Shown piece after piece: positions 16,619-24,576 of a DNA stretch of 64,000 bases (positions within the stretch are counted from its first letter, which is position 1; every line of letters starts with the position of its first letter). Origin of the DNA: Nioella aestuarii (GTDB lineage: Bacteria; Pseudomonadota; Alphaproteobacteria; Rhodobacterales; Rhodobacteraceae); the NCBI RefSeq assembly GCF_050896395.1, contig NZ_JBPBBA010000002.1, positions 205,154 to 269,153 of the forward strand, in the 5' to 3' direction. The notes beneath the pieces were generated by a model that was not told the origin of the DNA, ran no database searches, and worked only from the letters and a program-made list of their open reading frames with translations. The position numbers and the translations under genes are program-made.

Positions 16619-17194
16619 ATGTTGGTCACGCCCATTGGGAGCTTCAAACTCGTGGACAGACGCGCACCCTTGAAGCCAGTGCAAAGAGCGATCCTATTGT
16701 CTGTCGCAATCGGCCTACCCGTCTGGTTTGTCTACGTTTTCTATTGGATGCCACGGCTTAGCAGTCTTCCAAGAATGTTCTTCGTTCCTGGGCCTTTTAG
16801 CGCGGCACTCCTTTCACTGATTTTCGGGCTGGCGGTTTCGGCGATCCTAGTCCTTTTCATGGCGAACCGCCACCGAATGGGATCGGTTTTGAAACCCAAC
16901 AGGGGCCGGCTGATTGTTGCAGCATTTCTGGGTCTTACCATGCACATATGGAATGCAGAGTTTATACCGATTGTTCCCATCCGCCTCGCGATTGCAGTGC
17001 TGCCGGAGTCTTTTTTGTTTTTTGTACTTTTTGTCGTTATCGGGGCGCTTCTCTCGATCCTTTGGTACATACCTTCTTGCCTGATTGTTTCAGGTGTCAG
17101 ATCGAAACTATGGCGGGTAGCCTTGGTTGCCTTATTTTGGCTTGGAACCGCAAGTGGTTGCATTTTGATCTTTGGAGTAACTGACCTCATTTAG
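16619..17194 (+). CDS. Hypothetical multi-pass membrane protein
   Basis: A 191-residue hydrophobic protein with about five predicted membrane helices (roughly residues 23-43, 56-81, 97-115, 124-150 and 165-187). I do not recognise the family. Base composition is noticeably more AT-rich than the flanking core genes and codon use is less biased, which suggests acquisition from elsewhere. The ATG at 16619 has only a weak upstream AGGA. A terminator-like hairpin with a U-rich tail follows about 95 bases after the stop. Confidence 0.6.
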   Translation: MLVTPIGSFKLVDRRAPLKPVQRAILLSVAIGLPVWFVYVFYWMPRLSSLPRMFFVPGPFSAALLSLIFGLAVSAILVLFMANRHRMGSVLKPNRGRLIVAAFLGLTMHIWNAEFIPIVPIRLAIAVLPESFLFFVLFVVIGALLSILWYIPSCLIVSGVRSKLWRVALVALFWLGTASGCILIFGVTDLI

Positions 17195-17289
17195 TATTGT
17201 TGCGTCAATCTGCCGAAATCTTGGCCGAAAACACCAAACGATCAAAGTTTGTATTGGGCTCAAACCTGACGCTCGCAAAAAGACAAAAT

Positions 17290-17314
17290 CCCCGCATCAG
17301 TGGGGCCTTTTCTT
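17290..17314 (+). terminator. Intrinsic terminator after the orphan membrane gene
   Basis: The stem CCCCGC (17290-17295) pairs with GTGGGG (17300-17305) around an ATCA loop, with one G-T pair, followed by CCTTTTCTTC. An A-rich stretch precedes the stem, so it could also work weakly on the other strand. It suits the end of the gene at 16619-17194. Confidence 0.6.
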
Positions 17315-17340
17315 CGTAAGTACACCACGGCGCCATCCGG

Positions 17341-17460
17341 CTAGGGCCGGTTCGATGCTGAAACCCAATCGCCCACGATCAGCCCGTCGTCCCCGGCGCT
17401 GACATTCACCGTGTCGCCGTCCTTCACCTCTCCAACGAGCATCATTCCAGCCAATTGGTT
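17341..17460 (-). pseudogene. 3' remnant of a clpB-like chaperone gene
   Basis: On the minus strand the last 39 codons before a TAG at 17341 read NQLAGMMLVGEVKDGDTV, then NVSAGDDGLIVGD and WVSASNRP. The C terminus of alphaproteobacterial ClpB typically reads ...NPLAEMILSGEVKDGD(T/V)...VSAG.DGLIVGD, so this is a good match over about 35 residues. Upstream of 17460 the homology stops and all frames are soon interrupted, so the rest of the gene is missing. It is a degraded fragment, not a functional gene. Confidence 0.6.
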
Positions 17461-17660
17461 CACATCAGTTCCGGCCATCCCCAGATCGGCCCCCCGGACC
17501 AGACGCCGCCCGAGGTACCCACAAGTCCAGTCGCTCGATCAGAGAATGATCGCCATGCGGGACGAAGCGGGCATCCCATTGATCGCAATGTGAGTGAGCG
17601 CCTTTTCGAAGATCAGGGTCTCTACTTGGTGATAGTCTTCAGAGACGGCGTTTGCTCGAG
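17461..17660. other. Non-coding stretch between clpB scrap and orphan gene
   Basis: No credible gene is visible here. The stretch contains the second copy of the 15-base direct repeat (17554-17568) and two closely spaced GCTCGAGC palindromes near 17655-17675, the last overlapping the end of the next gene. Short open frames exist but lack ribosome sites. It appears to be residue of past rearrangement. Confidence 0.45.
17554..17568 (+). repeat. 15-bp direct repeat, copy 2
   Basis: This is an exact second copy of CATGCGGGACGAAGC found at 16471-16485. Here the ATG inside it opens 12 codons (MRDEAGIPLIAM) before a stop; in copy 1 the same first five residues (MRDEA) are encoded. The sequences diverge right after the repeat. 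Confidence 0.6.
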
Positions 17661-18371
17661 CTACTGTTGCTCGAGCCCGACTTCGTGCACGAGCCATTGG
17701 GTTGTGCCGTCTTCAAGTGCAAAGCCGACGACGAATTCCTCCTCAGAAATCCTGAAGACCTCCGCATAACCGCTCGGATGGTTCTCGCACCACAAAGCGG
17801 AAATCACTGGCTCATCTGGTGAACTTCCCAGTATCTGATGATTGACGCTAAGTGGCTCCGACCAACAGAAGAGCTCAGACGAAGCATCAATCACGATTAT
17901 CTGGGCAGACCGGTTTTCGCCGAAAACATCAACGACCAGAGTCGATTGTGCATCTGTCGTCCAGCTGAAGAATTGTTTAGTCGTGTCGGCGTTCTCGGGA
18001 TAAAACTCCACGTTGGGAAGGTCAGGTACCCACGTTGGAAAGATCTCCGCGAGGCAGATTCGCCGCGAAACATCGGCCAGGGCTAGCCGCTCAATTTCTC
18101 GCAGCTGGTGGATTGTCTCGATGGAAAGACGGTCAGCATATGCGTTCGCAACACAACTGCAGTATTGATCGAGCTCGTCAGATGCCCCGCCGAGCGTTGT
18201 TACCAGCCTCTCAGACCCAGTGTTCAACTGACATGCATCACCGAAATTTCGAACGAATGACGCACGATCGCCCCCATGCAGTTGTGCGAAAACTGAGTAC
18301 GGCTCACCAACCGCAATGGCGAACACTGATAGTGTAAGCGCTGATCTTCGGAGCAATTTCCAGCCCATCAC
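17661..18371 (-). CDS. Hypothetical secreted protein
   Basis: A 236-residue protein with an N-terminal signal peptide (MMGWKLLRRSALTLSVFAIAV..., cleavage near residue 29 after VFA). The mature part has a helical segment with a Cys pair (LDQYCSCVANAYADRLS) and a later beta-rich part with two more cysteines (ELFCWSEP and ALWCENHPSGYAEV). The DQYCSCVANAYADR segment resembles small helical periplasmic domains with a C-x-C motif, but I cannot name a family. Composition is less GC-rich than the neighbours. It lies alone between the clpB scrap and a GNAT gene, and reads as an orphan accessory gene. Confidence 0.65.
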   Translation of the reverse strand: MMGWKLLRRSALTLSVFAIAVGEPYSVFAQLHGGDRASFVRNFGDACQLNTGSERLVTTLGGASDELDQYCSCVANAYADRLSIETIHQLREIERLALADVSRRICLAEIFPTWVPDLPNVEFYPENADTTKQFFSWTTDAQSTLVVDVFGENRSAQIIVIDASSELFCWSEPLSVNHQILGSSPDEPVISALWCENHPSGYAEVFRISEEEFVVGFALEDGTTQWLVHEVGLEQQ

Positions 18372-18540
18372 ACTTCACCTATCTGAATTTCACGGACTGT
18401 TTTTACTAGACATAAATCCCGATTGGTTGGCACACATTGACTTGCGTGAATAAGAGAAGACTGCCCAGGGATACTGGACCCGTGTTGGATGCGCTGCTTC
18501 CATCGGGGAACCATGTGTCAGGTGGAGAACACTAGGCACC

Positions 18541-19080
18541 ATGCAATTCACGACCGAATACCGTTCCCGGCAAGCGGCATTAGTGACGCTGTTCAGAGAC
18601 ACATTCGCAGTGTCCGAAGGGGCCGAGGAAGGGGCGGTGATCGGCGCTTTTGTGGAGCGGCTTCTAGGCGAGACATCGGCAGAGGATCTGAGGGTCTTTG
18701 CGGTACTGGATGGTGACACTCCAATCGGCTGCATCTGTTTTTCACGGCTGGACTACGCAGAAGATCCGCGCCGGGTCATGCTGCTGTCACCGGTCGCTGT
18801 GGCGACTGTTGCGCAAGGTAGTGGGCTCGGACAGGCACTGATCCGCCATGGGCTGAATGTGCTGCGCGGAGAGGGAATAGATATAGCGATCACCTATGGA
18901 GACTCGGCCTACTATGGCAAAGTCGGGTTTCGGCCACTCACCGAAGAGATAGCGCGCGCTCCCTTGCCGCTAAGCCATCCGGAGGGTTGGATCGGCCAAT
19001 CGCTGAAAAGCTCGGATGTCGGACCGCTGAAGGGCCCGTCACGCCCAGTGCCTGCCCTCGATGACCCTGCACTGTGGTAA
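18541..19080 (+). CDS. GNAT family N-acetyltransferase (YhbS-like)
   Basis: A 179-residue acetyltransferase. The acetyl-CoA binding motif A is visible as VMLLSPVAVATVAQGSGLGQALI (Q-x-x-G-x-G), followed by YGDSAYYGKVGFRPL, which is characteristic of the YhbS-like subgroup. The acceptor is not known; YhbS-like proteins include small-molecule and tRNA-linked acetyltransferases. It is convergent with the SDR gene with a six-base gap. The ATG has GGTGGAG about 12 bases upstream. Confidence 0.88.
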   Translation: MQFTTEYRSRQAALVTLFRDTFAVSEGAEEGAVIGAFVERLLGETSAEDLRVFAVLDGDTPIGCICFSRLDYAEDPRRVMLLSPVAVATVAQGSGLGQALIRHGLNVLRGEGIDIAITYGDSAYYGKVGFRPLTEEIARAPLPLSHPEGWIGQSLKSSDVGPLKGPSRPVPALDDPALW

Positions 19081-19086
19081 GGCCAG

Positions 19087-20106
19087 TTAGAGCCGCCCGA
19101 TCCGCCTGAGTTCCGCGACCGTATCGCGAATGCTGTCCTCTGTGCTGATTGTGGGCTGCCAGCCAAGAACATCCTTCGCACGCTGGTTCGATGAGGCAAA
19201 GTAGCGGCCCTTGTTCATCGCCACGAATTCGGGCGTGATCAGCGGCGGCGCCCCGATCATGCGGCTGATCATGCGGTTCATGGCGGGGGCCATGGGATAC
19301 ATGAACTGTGGCACAGTCATCAACGGGCGGCCGAGCTTGAGACCTTGGCCCCGCAGGATATCGATGATCTCGTCGAAACTGGGGAAGCGGTCGTTACACA
19401 GGATAAAGCGGCCAGACACATCCTGCTCGGCGGCGCGGATATGGCCATCCACCACATCGCGCACATCGACAAAGGGCATGACCCCTTCGAAAGAGCCCAT
19501 GCGCAGGGCGCCCTTGGCTATGGCCTCGACAAAATCGGTGGACTGGGTTGGCTTGTGAAAGGTGCCGCCGAAGATACCGGCGGGCAGGACGGCGACCATG
19601 TTGACGCCAAGCTCTTCCGCCAGGTCCCATGCGCGTTTTTCGGCAAGGGTTTTGGCGCGGATATACGCTACGCTCAGATCTTCGGTCCAGTCGATCTCGG
19701 TTTTCTTGTCTTCGGGAGAGGTGCCGAGCGGCAAAGTGACCGTCGAGGAGGTCATCACGACCTTGCGAACATTGCTGGCAGCGGCTGCCCGGATCGCGGC
19801 TATTGCCCCTTCCACCGCGTCGCGGACCATCTGTTCATCGGCACCGGGGCCGGAGGTCACATAGCGATAGGTCGCGGCAACATGGTAGAGCAGGTCAATC
19901 CCCTCGGTCGCAGCACGGAATGCGTCGGCATCCTGCACGTCGAGCGTCACGATATCCTTCACCCCAAGCGCCCGGAGCGGGCCGGTCTTGGCCGGATCCT
20001 TCGCATCACGCACCGAAACCCGCAGATCCGCCCCGCGCCTGACAAGCTCCTCCACCAGGTTGAACCCGACATGGCCATTGGCCCCTGTGACAAGAACCTT
20101 GCCCAT
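19087..20106 (-). CDS. NAD(P)-dependent extended SDR (dihydroflavonol-4-reductase-like)
   Basis: A 339-residue extended short-chain dehydrogenase. The Rossmann glycine motif VTGANGHVGFNLVEEL lies near the N terminus, MTSSTVTLPLG gives the conserved Ser, and YIRAKTLAEK supplies the catalytic Y-x-x-x-K. The middle LPAGIFGGTFHKPTQS and DVRDVVDGHIRA segments fit the hopanoid-associated/dihydroflavonol reductase-like branch. Substrate is uncertain; sugar epimerase, 3-beta-hydroxysteroid-like or hopanoid HpnA-like roles are alternatives. The gene stands alone between GNAT and rplT. Confidence 0.85.
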   Translation of the reverse strand: MGKVLVTGANGHVGFNLVEELVRRGADLRVSVRDAKDPAKTGPLRALGVKDIVTLDVQDADAFRAATEGIDLLYHVAATYRYVTSGPGADEQMVRDAVEGAIAAIRAAAASNVRKVVMTSSTVTLPLGTSPEDKKTEIDWTEDLSVAYIRAKTLAEKRAWDLAEELGVNMVAVLPAGIFGGTFHKPTQSTDFVEAIAKGALRMGSFEGVMPFVDVRDVVDGHIRAAEQDVSGRFILCNDRFPSFDEIIDILRGQGLKLGRPLMTVPQFMYPMAPAMNRMISRMIGAPPLITPEFVAMNKGRYFASSNQRAKDVLGWQPTISTEDSIRDTVAELRRIGRL

Positions 20107-20171
20107 GATGCGCCCTTTCCCTTGCAGTCGTAAGTGGCCAGTTTAGTGTCAGAAATCGGTGTCCTGCAAAG

Positions 20172-20206
20172 AAAAACCCCCGGCGGGATCGCACCTGCCG
20201 GGGGTT
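20172..20206 (-). terminator. Intrinsic terminator of rpmI-rplT
   Basis: Ten-base perfect arms AACCCCCGGC (20175-20184) and GCCGGGGGTT (20197-20206) form a strong hairpin. Read on the minus strand it is followed by a run of five T. It lies about 27 bases past the rplT stop and ends the ribosomal protein operon. Confidence 0.88.
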
Positions 20207-20232
20207 CCTGTTGTTGAGCTGCGGTCCGGCTC

Positions 20233-20595
20233 TTAGGCCAGCGCGCCTTTCGCCTGTGCAACGATCGCACCGAAGGCTTCGGGCTCGTGCACGGCCAGAT
20301 CGGCCAGAACCTTGCGGTCCACTTCGATGCCGGCCAGCGACAGGCCGTTAATGAAGCGCGAATAGGTCAGCGACTCGTCATGGCTGCGGACGGCGGCGTT
20401 GATGCGCTGGATCCACAGGGCGCGGAACTGACGCTTGCGGGCCTTACGGTCGCGGGTCGCGTACTGGTTCGCCTTGTCGACGGCCTGCGTCGCGGTGCGG
20501 AAGTTGCGGCTGCGGGAACCGTAGTACCCTTTGGCGGCCTTGATGACTTTCTTGTGACGGGCGTGAGTGGTCACGCCACCTTTGACTCGGGACAT
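20233..20595 (-). CDS. rplT: Large ribosomal subunit protein bL20
   Basis: bL20 binds 23S rRNA early in large-subunit assembly. The 120-residue length and sequence are standard: MSRVKGGVTTHARHKKVIKAAKGYYGSRSRNFRTA with the basic N-terminal extension, then RKRQFRALWIQRINAAVR and the C-terminal globular domain SRFINGLSLAGIEVDRKVLADLA. It follows rpmI by 13 bases and is followed by a strong terminator. In some bacteria bL20 represses its own operon by binding leader RNA; I saw no obvious mimic here. Confidence 0.98.
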   Translation of the reverse strand: MSRVKGGVTTHARHKKVIKAAKGYYGSRSRNFRTATQAVDKANQYATRDRKARKRQFRALWIQRINAAVRSHDESLTYSRFINGLSLAGIEVDRKVLADLAVHEPEAFGAIVAQAKGALA

Positions 20596-20608
20596 GGGTC
20601 AGGCCTCC

Positions 20609-20809
20609 TTAGCGTGCGTAGGGCATGTAACCCTTGACGATCTTCTCGTCAGGGGCGGACAGGATGGTGGTTCCCCGCGCGGTGCGGATGAACTTGGTGG
20701 TCCGTTTGATCATGCCGTGGCGCTTGCCAGCCTGGCCTGCTTTGACACGGCCGGAAGCCGTGACCTTGAAGCGCTTCTTGGCGCTCGACTTGGTCTTCAT
20801 CTTGGGCAT
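20609..20809 (-). CDS. rpmI: Large ribosomal subunit protein bL35
   Basis: A 66-residue basic protein, MPKMKTKSSAKKRFKVTASG..., ending IVKGYMPYAR, typical of bL35. The in-frame extension to 20872 is rejected, since the family starts at MPKMKTKS and GGAGACGAAA precedes that ATG. It is the first gene of the rpmI-rplT operon. infC is not adjacent, and pheS, which often follows rplT in other bacteria, is about 6.3 kb further downstream on the same strand. Confidence 0.97.
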   Translation of the reverse strand: MPKMKTKSSAKKRFKVTASGRVKAGQAGKRHGMIKRTTKFIRTARGTTILSAPDEKIVKGYMPYAR

Positions 20810-20886
20810 TTTCGTCTCCAGTTTATTGGCTACGTTCTGGCGCGACTCGGCATGCCTCTCGGCCGGCCGCACCGGTTGGAGCGCGC

Positions 20887-20915
20887 CGTATAGGATGGAA
20901 TCACCCCCCTGTCCA
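20887..20915 (-). promoter_or_regulatory. Sigma70-type promoter of rpmI-rplT
   Basis: On the minus strand TGGACA (-35, 20910-20915) and TATACG (-10, 20887-20892) are separated by exactly 17 bases. The predicted start near 20880 gives a leader of about 70 bases before the rpmI ATG. The fit to the housekeeping consensus is good. Confidence 0.6.
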
Positions 20916-20929
20916 GCTTGATTGCAAGA

Positions 20930-21544
20930 TCAGTTGCGGTGCCGCGCGCCCCTGACGGCCAGATACACCGCCGTGCCCAACAAGACTATAGGCGCAAAGA
21001 ACGTCCCAAAGACAAACGCCGCCGCCGCAAGCGGCAGAACTGCCAGCCAATCCCGGTCGGGCGTGAGCGTTCGGATCGAGGCCACAAGGATCAGGCAGGA
21101 TCCCAGAAACCCTAACAAAAAGAACTGACCATAAAAGTTCAGCCCGGCCCCCAGCACAATCAGCCAAGCCAGAAGCTGCACCAGTTCGAACGCGATCAAC
21201 GCCAGCCCATAGGGCACCGTCATCCACAGTACCTCAGCCACCGTGACCTGCGCCCGCAGGAAGTGCCGTGTTCCGATCAGAATGATCGAGGCCACGCCGA
21301 AGATCCTTGCTGTTTCCACGAAGGCCACGAAGTACACCGTCGCATCACGCTTGCCGCCAGGTTCGAGAGTGTGCGGGAACGCGTATGGGCCATAGGCGAA
21401 GTCGATCACCACCATCACAAACGTCGCGGCACAGAGCGCCAGGACACCGGCCTGAACACCCGGTGCCGTTTCCCGCATCCGCTCCAGCGCAGCCATCGGG
21501 CTTTGAAGGAATTGCGCGATCCCGCTGAGAGTGAGTGTGATCAT
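20930..21544 (-). CDS. Yip1-like multi-pass membrane protein
   Basis: A 204-residue inner-membrane protein with five or so helices, including AGVLALCAATFVMVVIDFAYG, TARIFGVASIILIG, VPYGLALIAFELVQLLAWLIVLG and a C-terminal pair. The overall layout (an N-terminal amphipathic helix followed by five close helices) resembles the YIP1 family, whose bacterial members are uncharacterised. The start at 21544 (MITLTLSG) was chosen because AAAGG and AGGG lie upstream; earlier in-frame Met codons lack such a site. It follows the pyk-linked small gene by about 120 bases on the same strand. Confidence 0.7.
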   Translation of the reverse strand: MITLTLSGIAQFLQSPMAALERMRETAPGVQAGVLALCAATFVMVVIDFAYGPYAFPHTLEPGGKRDATVYFVAFVETARIFGVASIILIGTRHFLRAQVTVAEVLWMTVPYGLALIAFELVQLLAWLIVLGAGLNFYGQFFLLGFLGSCLILVASIRTLTPDRDWLAVLPLAAAAFVFGTFFAPIVLLGTAVYLAVRGARHRN

Positions 21545-21662
21545 GACGCCCTGCCTTTCAAATCCGCTACCGATGACACGCAACAAAGTTTCCATGATGG
21601 AATGGCGGTCAATCTTGGAAGGAGGCAGGCCGTAAAATGACCAATCCAAGGCAGGTGTCGTA

Positions 21663-21893
21663 CTAGTTCAACATCCGCGGCAGGACAGAGATGAAGGCAT
21701 CTGGCACTTCGCGCCAGCCTTGCGGGTCTTCGAGTGCCCAATAAGCATAGACGAAGACCCCCACACCGGCGGCCAGCGCGCCAAGGGCGACGGTCGGAAA
21801 CTCTCCGTCCGACCAGACCGACAGAGCCGAGGCGATCGAGAAGAGGATCACCAGAGTGGACAGGGCCAGAAGGATATCAGGGCTCAGGTTCAT
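21663..21893 (-). CDS. Small hypothetical membrane protein downstream of pyk
   Basis: A 76-residue protein with two hydrophobic helices (about 8-27, LLALSTLVILFSIASALSV, and 34-53, TVALGALAAGVGVFVYAYWAL) and a short polar tail. Its ATG overlaps the pyk stop by four bases, so it is translated with pyk. No known function; conserved association with pyk in Rhodobacteraceae is plausible but cannot be tested here. Confidence 0.8.
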   Translation of the reverse strand: MNLSPDILLALSTLVILFSIASALSVWSDGEFPTVALGALAAGVGVFVYAYWALEDPQGWREVPDAFISVLPRMLN

Positions 21894-23335
21894 TCCATAT
21901 CAGTCGACATGATCAACCGCTCGTCACAGGGGGCGACGCGGATGATGTTTGTTGTACCCTGCACGTTAAACGGCACGCCTGCGGTGACGACAATGAAATC
22001 GGTCTCGGTGGCAAAGCCTGCATCCCGCGCAGCGCGGGCCGCCGATGTCACCGCCATCTTGAAGCGGGTCAGTTCGCCCGTCAGGTAGCAGTTCATACCC
22101 CAGGTCAGGCACATTCTACGGGCAACTTCGACGATGGGGGTCATTGCGATGATCGGCACGCGCGGGCGTTCGCGGGCCACCAGCGCGGCGGTGCCGCCGG
22201 ACTGCGTGAAGCAGCAGATTGCCTTGATATCGGTTGTTTCCGCAATTTCACGGGCCGAGGAGACGATGCCATCGGCTACCGTGGACCGTGCCACCTTGCG
22301 GCTTGACTCGATGATATCGCGATAGGTCGGGTCGGCCTCGACCTCTACGGCAACGTTGGTCATGGTTGTGACCGCTTCGATGGGGAACCCCCCGGCGGCG
22401 CTTTCAGCCGACAGCATCACCGCGTCCGCGCCTTCATAGATGGCGTTGGCCACGTCGGTGACCTCGGCGCGGGTGGGAACCGGGCTCTCGATCATCGACT
22501 CGAGCATCTGGGTGGCGACGATCACCGGCTTTGCGGCTGCCCGGCATTTGCGCACCAGACGTTTCTGGATCGGCGGCACCGCTTGAACAGGCAGTTCTAC
22601 GCCCAGATCGCCGCGCGCCACCATGATCCCGTCCGATGCCTCGAGGATTTCGTCAAAGGCCTTCACCGCCGCTGGTTTCTCGATCTTGGAGAGGATCGCT
22701 GCACGGCCCTTGGCAAGCCCGCGCGCTTCCTGCACGTCCTCGGCCCGCTGAACAAAGCTGAGCGCCAGCCAGTCCACCCCAAGCTGACAGACGAACTCCA
22801 GATCCTTGCGGTCCTTGTCTGACAGCGCGGCCAGCGGCAGCACCACGTCGGGCACGTTCACGCCCTTGCGGTTGGAAATAGAGCCGCCTGCAATCACCTT
22901 GCAATTGGCAAAATCCGGGCCACACTCTTCAACCTGAAGTTTGATCTTGCCGTCATTGACCAGCAGCGTCGCGCCAGGTTCCAGCGCTGCAAAGATCTCG
23001 GGGTGGGGCAGTTGTACGCGGGTGTGGTCGCCTTCGGCGTCATCCAGATCGAAGCGGAACGCGGCCCCGTCTTCCAGTTCATAAGGACCGTTGGCAAAGA
23101 CGCCGCAGCGCAGTTTCGGGCCCTGAAGATCAGCCAGAATGGCAATCGGGCGGCCGGTATCTTTTTCGATCTGACGAATAATCGTGTGACGTGCGCGAAT
23201 TTCGGAATGATCCCCATGGCTCATGTTCAGACGGAACACGTTGGCACCGGCCTCAAACAAGGCTCGGATCATTTCATAGTCGTTGGAGGCAGGCCCGAGG
23301 GTCGCCACGATCTTGACGTTTCGCTGGCTTTTCAT
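21890..23335 (-). CDS. pyk: Pyruvate kinase
   Basis: Pyruvate kinase makes pyruvate and ATP from phosphoenolpyruvate and ADP. The 481-residue product starts MKSQRNVKIVATLGPASNDYE and contains ANVFRLNMSHGDH, the ADLQGPKLR segment, the B domain and the active-site lysine motif AILSKIEKPAAVKAFDEI. It also has MVARGDLGVELP and VIVATQMLESMI, and a C-terminal regulatory domain with CFTQSGGTAALVARERP. Complete and normal. It heads an operon with the small membrane gene. Confidence 0.97.
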   Translation of the reverse strand: MKSQRNVKIVATLGPASNDYEMIRALFEAGANVFRLNMSHGDHSEIRARHTIIRQIEKDTGRPIAILADLQGPKLRCGVFANGPYELEDGAAFRFDLDDAEGDHTRVQLPHPEIFAALEPGATLLVNDGKIKLQVEECGPDFANCKVIAGGSISNRKGVNVPDVVLPLAALSDKDRKDLEFVCQLGVDWLALSFVQRAEDVQEARGLAKGRAAILSKIEKPAAVKAFDEILEASDGIMVARGDLGVELPVQAVPPIQKRLVRKCRAAAKPVIVATQMLESMIESPVPTRAEVTDVANAIYEGADAVMLSAESAAGGFPIEAVTTMTNVAVEVEADPTYRDIIESSRKVARSTVADGIVSSAREIAETTDIKAICCFTQSGGTAALVARERPRVPIIAMTPIVEVARRMCLTWGMNCYLTGELTRFKMAVTSAARAARDAGFATETDFIVVTAGVPFNVQGTTNIIRVAPCDERLIMSTDME

Positions 23336-23479
23336 ACTCGGTCCCTCGTTTCGAATCTGGCGGATGTTAGCGCTAGCATTTCAGTTGCTGCCCTTATGTC
23401 TCAATTCGAGGAACATGACAACTGGCACTCGCGTCTAACCTATCATATGTCCCTTTTGTCTATGAAGGATAACACGGAA

Positions 23480-24217
23480 ATGACAGCCCCTTTCCACATC
23501 GAAGGGCAAGACCGCGCCTCTCTCTGGTTGATTACCTGCGATCATGCGTCGAACCGGGTGCCAGACTGTGTCAATGGCGGTGATCTTGGCTTGCCTGATG
23601 AGGATATGAACCGCCACATCGCCTATGACATCGGCGCAGCCGGGCTCGCCCGTGTGCTGGCGCGGGAAATGGGTGCTCCGGTGATCCTGTCGGATTTCTC
23701 GCGCCTCGTGATTGACCCGAACCGGGGCGAGCATGACCCAACGGTGCTGATGAAGCTTTATGACGGCTCGATCATCCCCGCGAACCGGGGGGCCGACGCG
23801 GCAGAGCAGGAACGGCGCCTGAACGCCTTTCACCGGCCCTATCACAACGCGCTGACCGAACTGGCCGCAGCGCGCGACGACACGGTTCTGCTGGCCGTTC
23901 ACAGCTTTACCCCGCAATTCAAGGGACGCGAGATGCGGCCATGGCATGTGGGTGTGCTTTATGCGGAAGATGACCGGCTGGCCGTGCCTCTGCTGGACCG
24001 CCTGCGGGCCGAGGCCGATATCTACGTGGGCGACAACGAGCCCTATTCGGGCCACCTGCCCGGCGACAGCATGGACCGGCATGGAATAGAACCGAGACGC
24101 CCGCATGTGCTGATTGAGCTGCGCAACGACCTGATCGCAACAGCCGAGCAACAGGAGCACTGGGGACAGCGCCTGGCCCCCATCCTGGATGGCGCGCTGA
24201 CCGATGCCGGCTGCTGA
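23480..24217 (+). CDS. N-formylglutamate amidohydrolase family protein
   Basis: A 245-residue zinc-dependent amidohydrolase-like protein (FGase, PF05013 type). Relatives hydrolyse N-formylglutamate in histidine breakdown, but many members sit outside hut operons, as here. Visible features are LWLITCDHASNRVPDC, the DLGLPDEDMNRHIAYDIGA segment, SDFSRLVIDPNRG, VLLAVHSFTPQFKG and HVGVLYAEDD. Asp-His and His residues in these segments are likely metal ligands. Start 23480 (MTAPFHIEG) has GAAGGA upstream; earlier in-frame Met codons at 23447 and 23462 are alternatives. It leads an operon with the two small genes that follow. Confidence 0.85.
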   Translation: MTAPFHIEGQDRASLWLITCDHASNRVPDCVNGGDLGLPDEDMNRHIAYDIGAAGLARVLAREMGAPVILSDFSRLVIDPNRGEHDPTVLMKLYDGSIIPANRGADAAEQERRLNAFHRPYHNALTELAAARDDTVLLAVHSFTPQFKGREMRPWHVGVLYAEDDRLAVPLLDRLRAEADIYVGDNEPYSGHLPGDSMDRHGIEPRRPHVLIELRNDLIATAEQQEHWGQRLAPILDGALTDAGC

Positions 24218-24229
24218 AAGGACCCAGAG

Positions 24230-24562
24230 ATGCCCCATCTGACAATTCAACACTCTGCCAATGTCGCCGCGGACGACGCGCTTTGCGGGGCTCTGTTTGA
24301 TGCGCTGGCCGCCCATGCTGCCATTCTGCACCCCGAAAGCCTGAAGATCCGCACCCTGCCCTGCCCGCATTGGCGCATCGGAACCGAACCGCAAAGCTTT
24401 GCCCATGCGGATCTGTTGTTGCTTCCGGGGCGGGATGAGCCGACCAAGGCAGACCTTGCACAGACAGTGATGGCCGTGTTGCGGTCACATCTGCCGGGGG
24501 TCGGATCGCTATCCGTCGACATCGGAGACCTGAGCGTCGCCTACACCAAGCGCGTTTTGTGA
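24230..24562 (+). CDS. 5-carboxymethyl-2-hydroxymuconate isomerase-like tautomerase
   Basis: A 110-residue member of the CHMI branch of the tautomerase superfamily. The start MPHLTIQHSANV leaves Pro as the N-terminal residue after Met removal, and this proline is the catalytic base in the family. Later segments LPCPHWRIGTE and SFAHADLLLLPGRDEPTKADLAQTVMAVL fit CHMI. No homoprotocatechuate pathway genes are nearby, so the natural substrate is uncertain. It is 12 bases from the amidohydrolase and 14 from the DUF1244 gene. Confidence 0.82.
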   Translation: MPHLTIQHSANVAADDALCGALFDALAAHAAILHPESLKIRTLPCPHWRIGTEPQSFAHADLLLLPGRDEPTKADLAQTVMAVLRSHLPGVGSLSVDIGDLSVAYTKRVL

Positions 24563-24576
24563 GAAGGAGACCAGAA

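Noticed and set aside
17411..17593. 60-codon plus-strand frame in the orphan region
   Set aside because: It is antisense to the clpB scrap for its first part and has no ribosome site; it only carries the 15-bp repeat.
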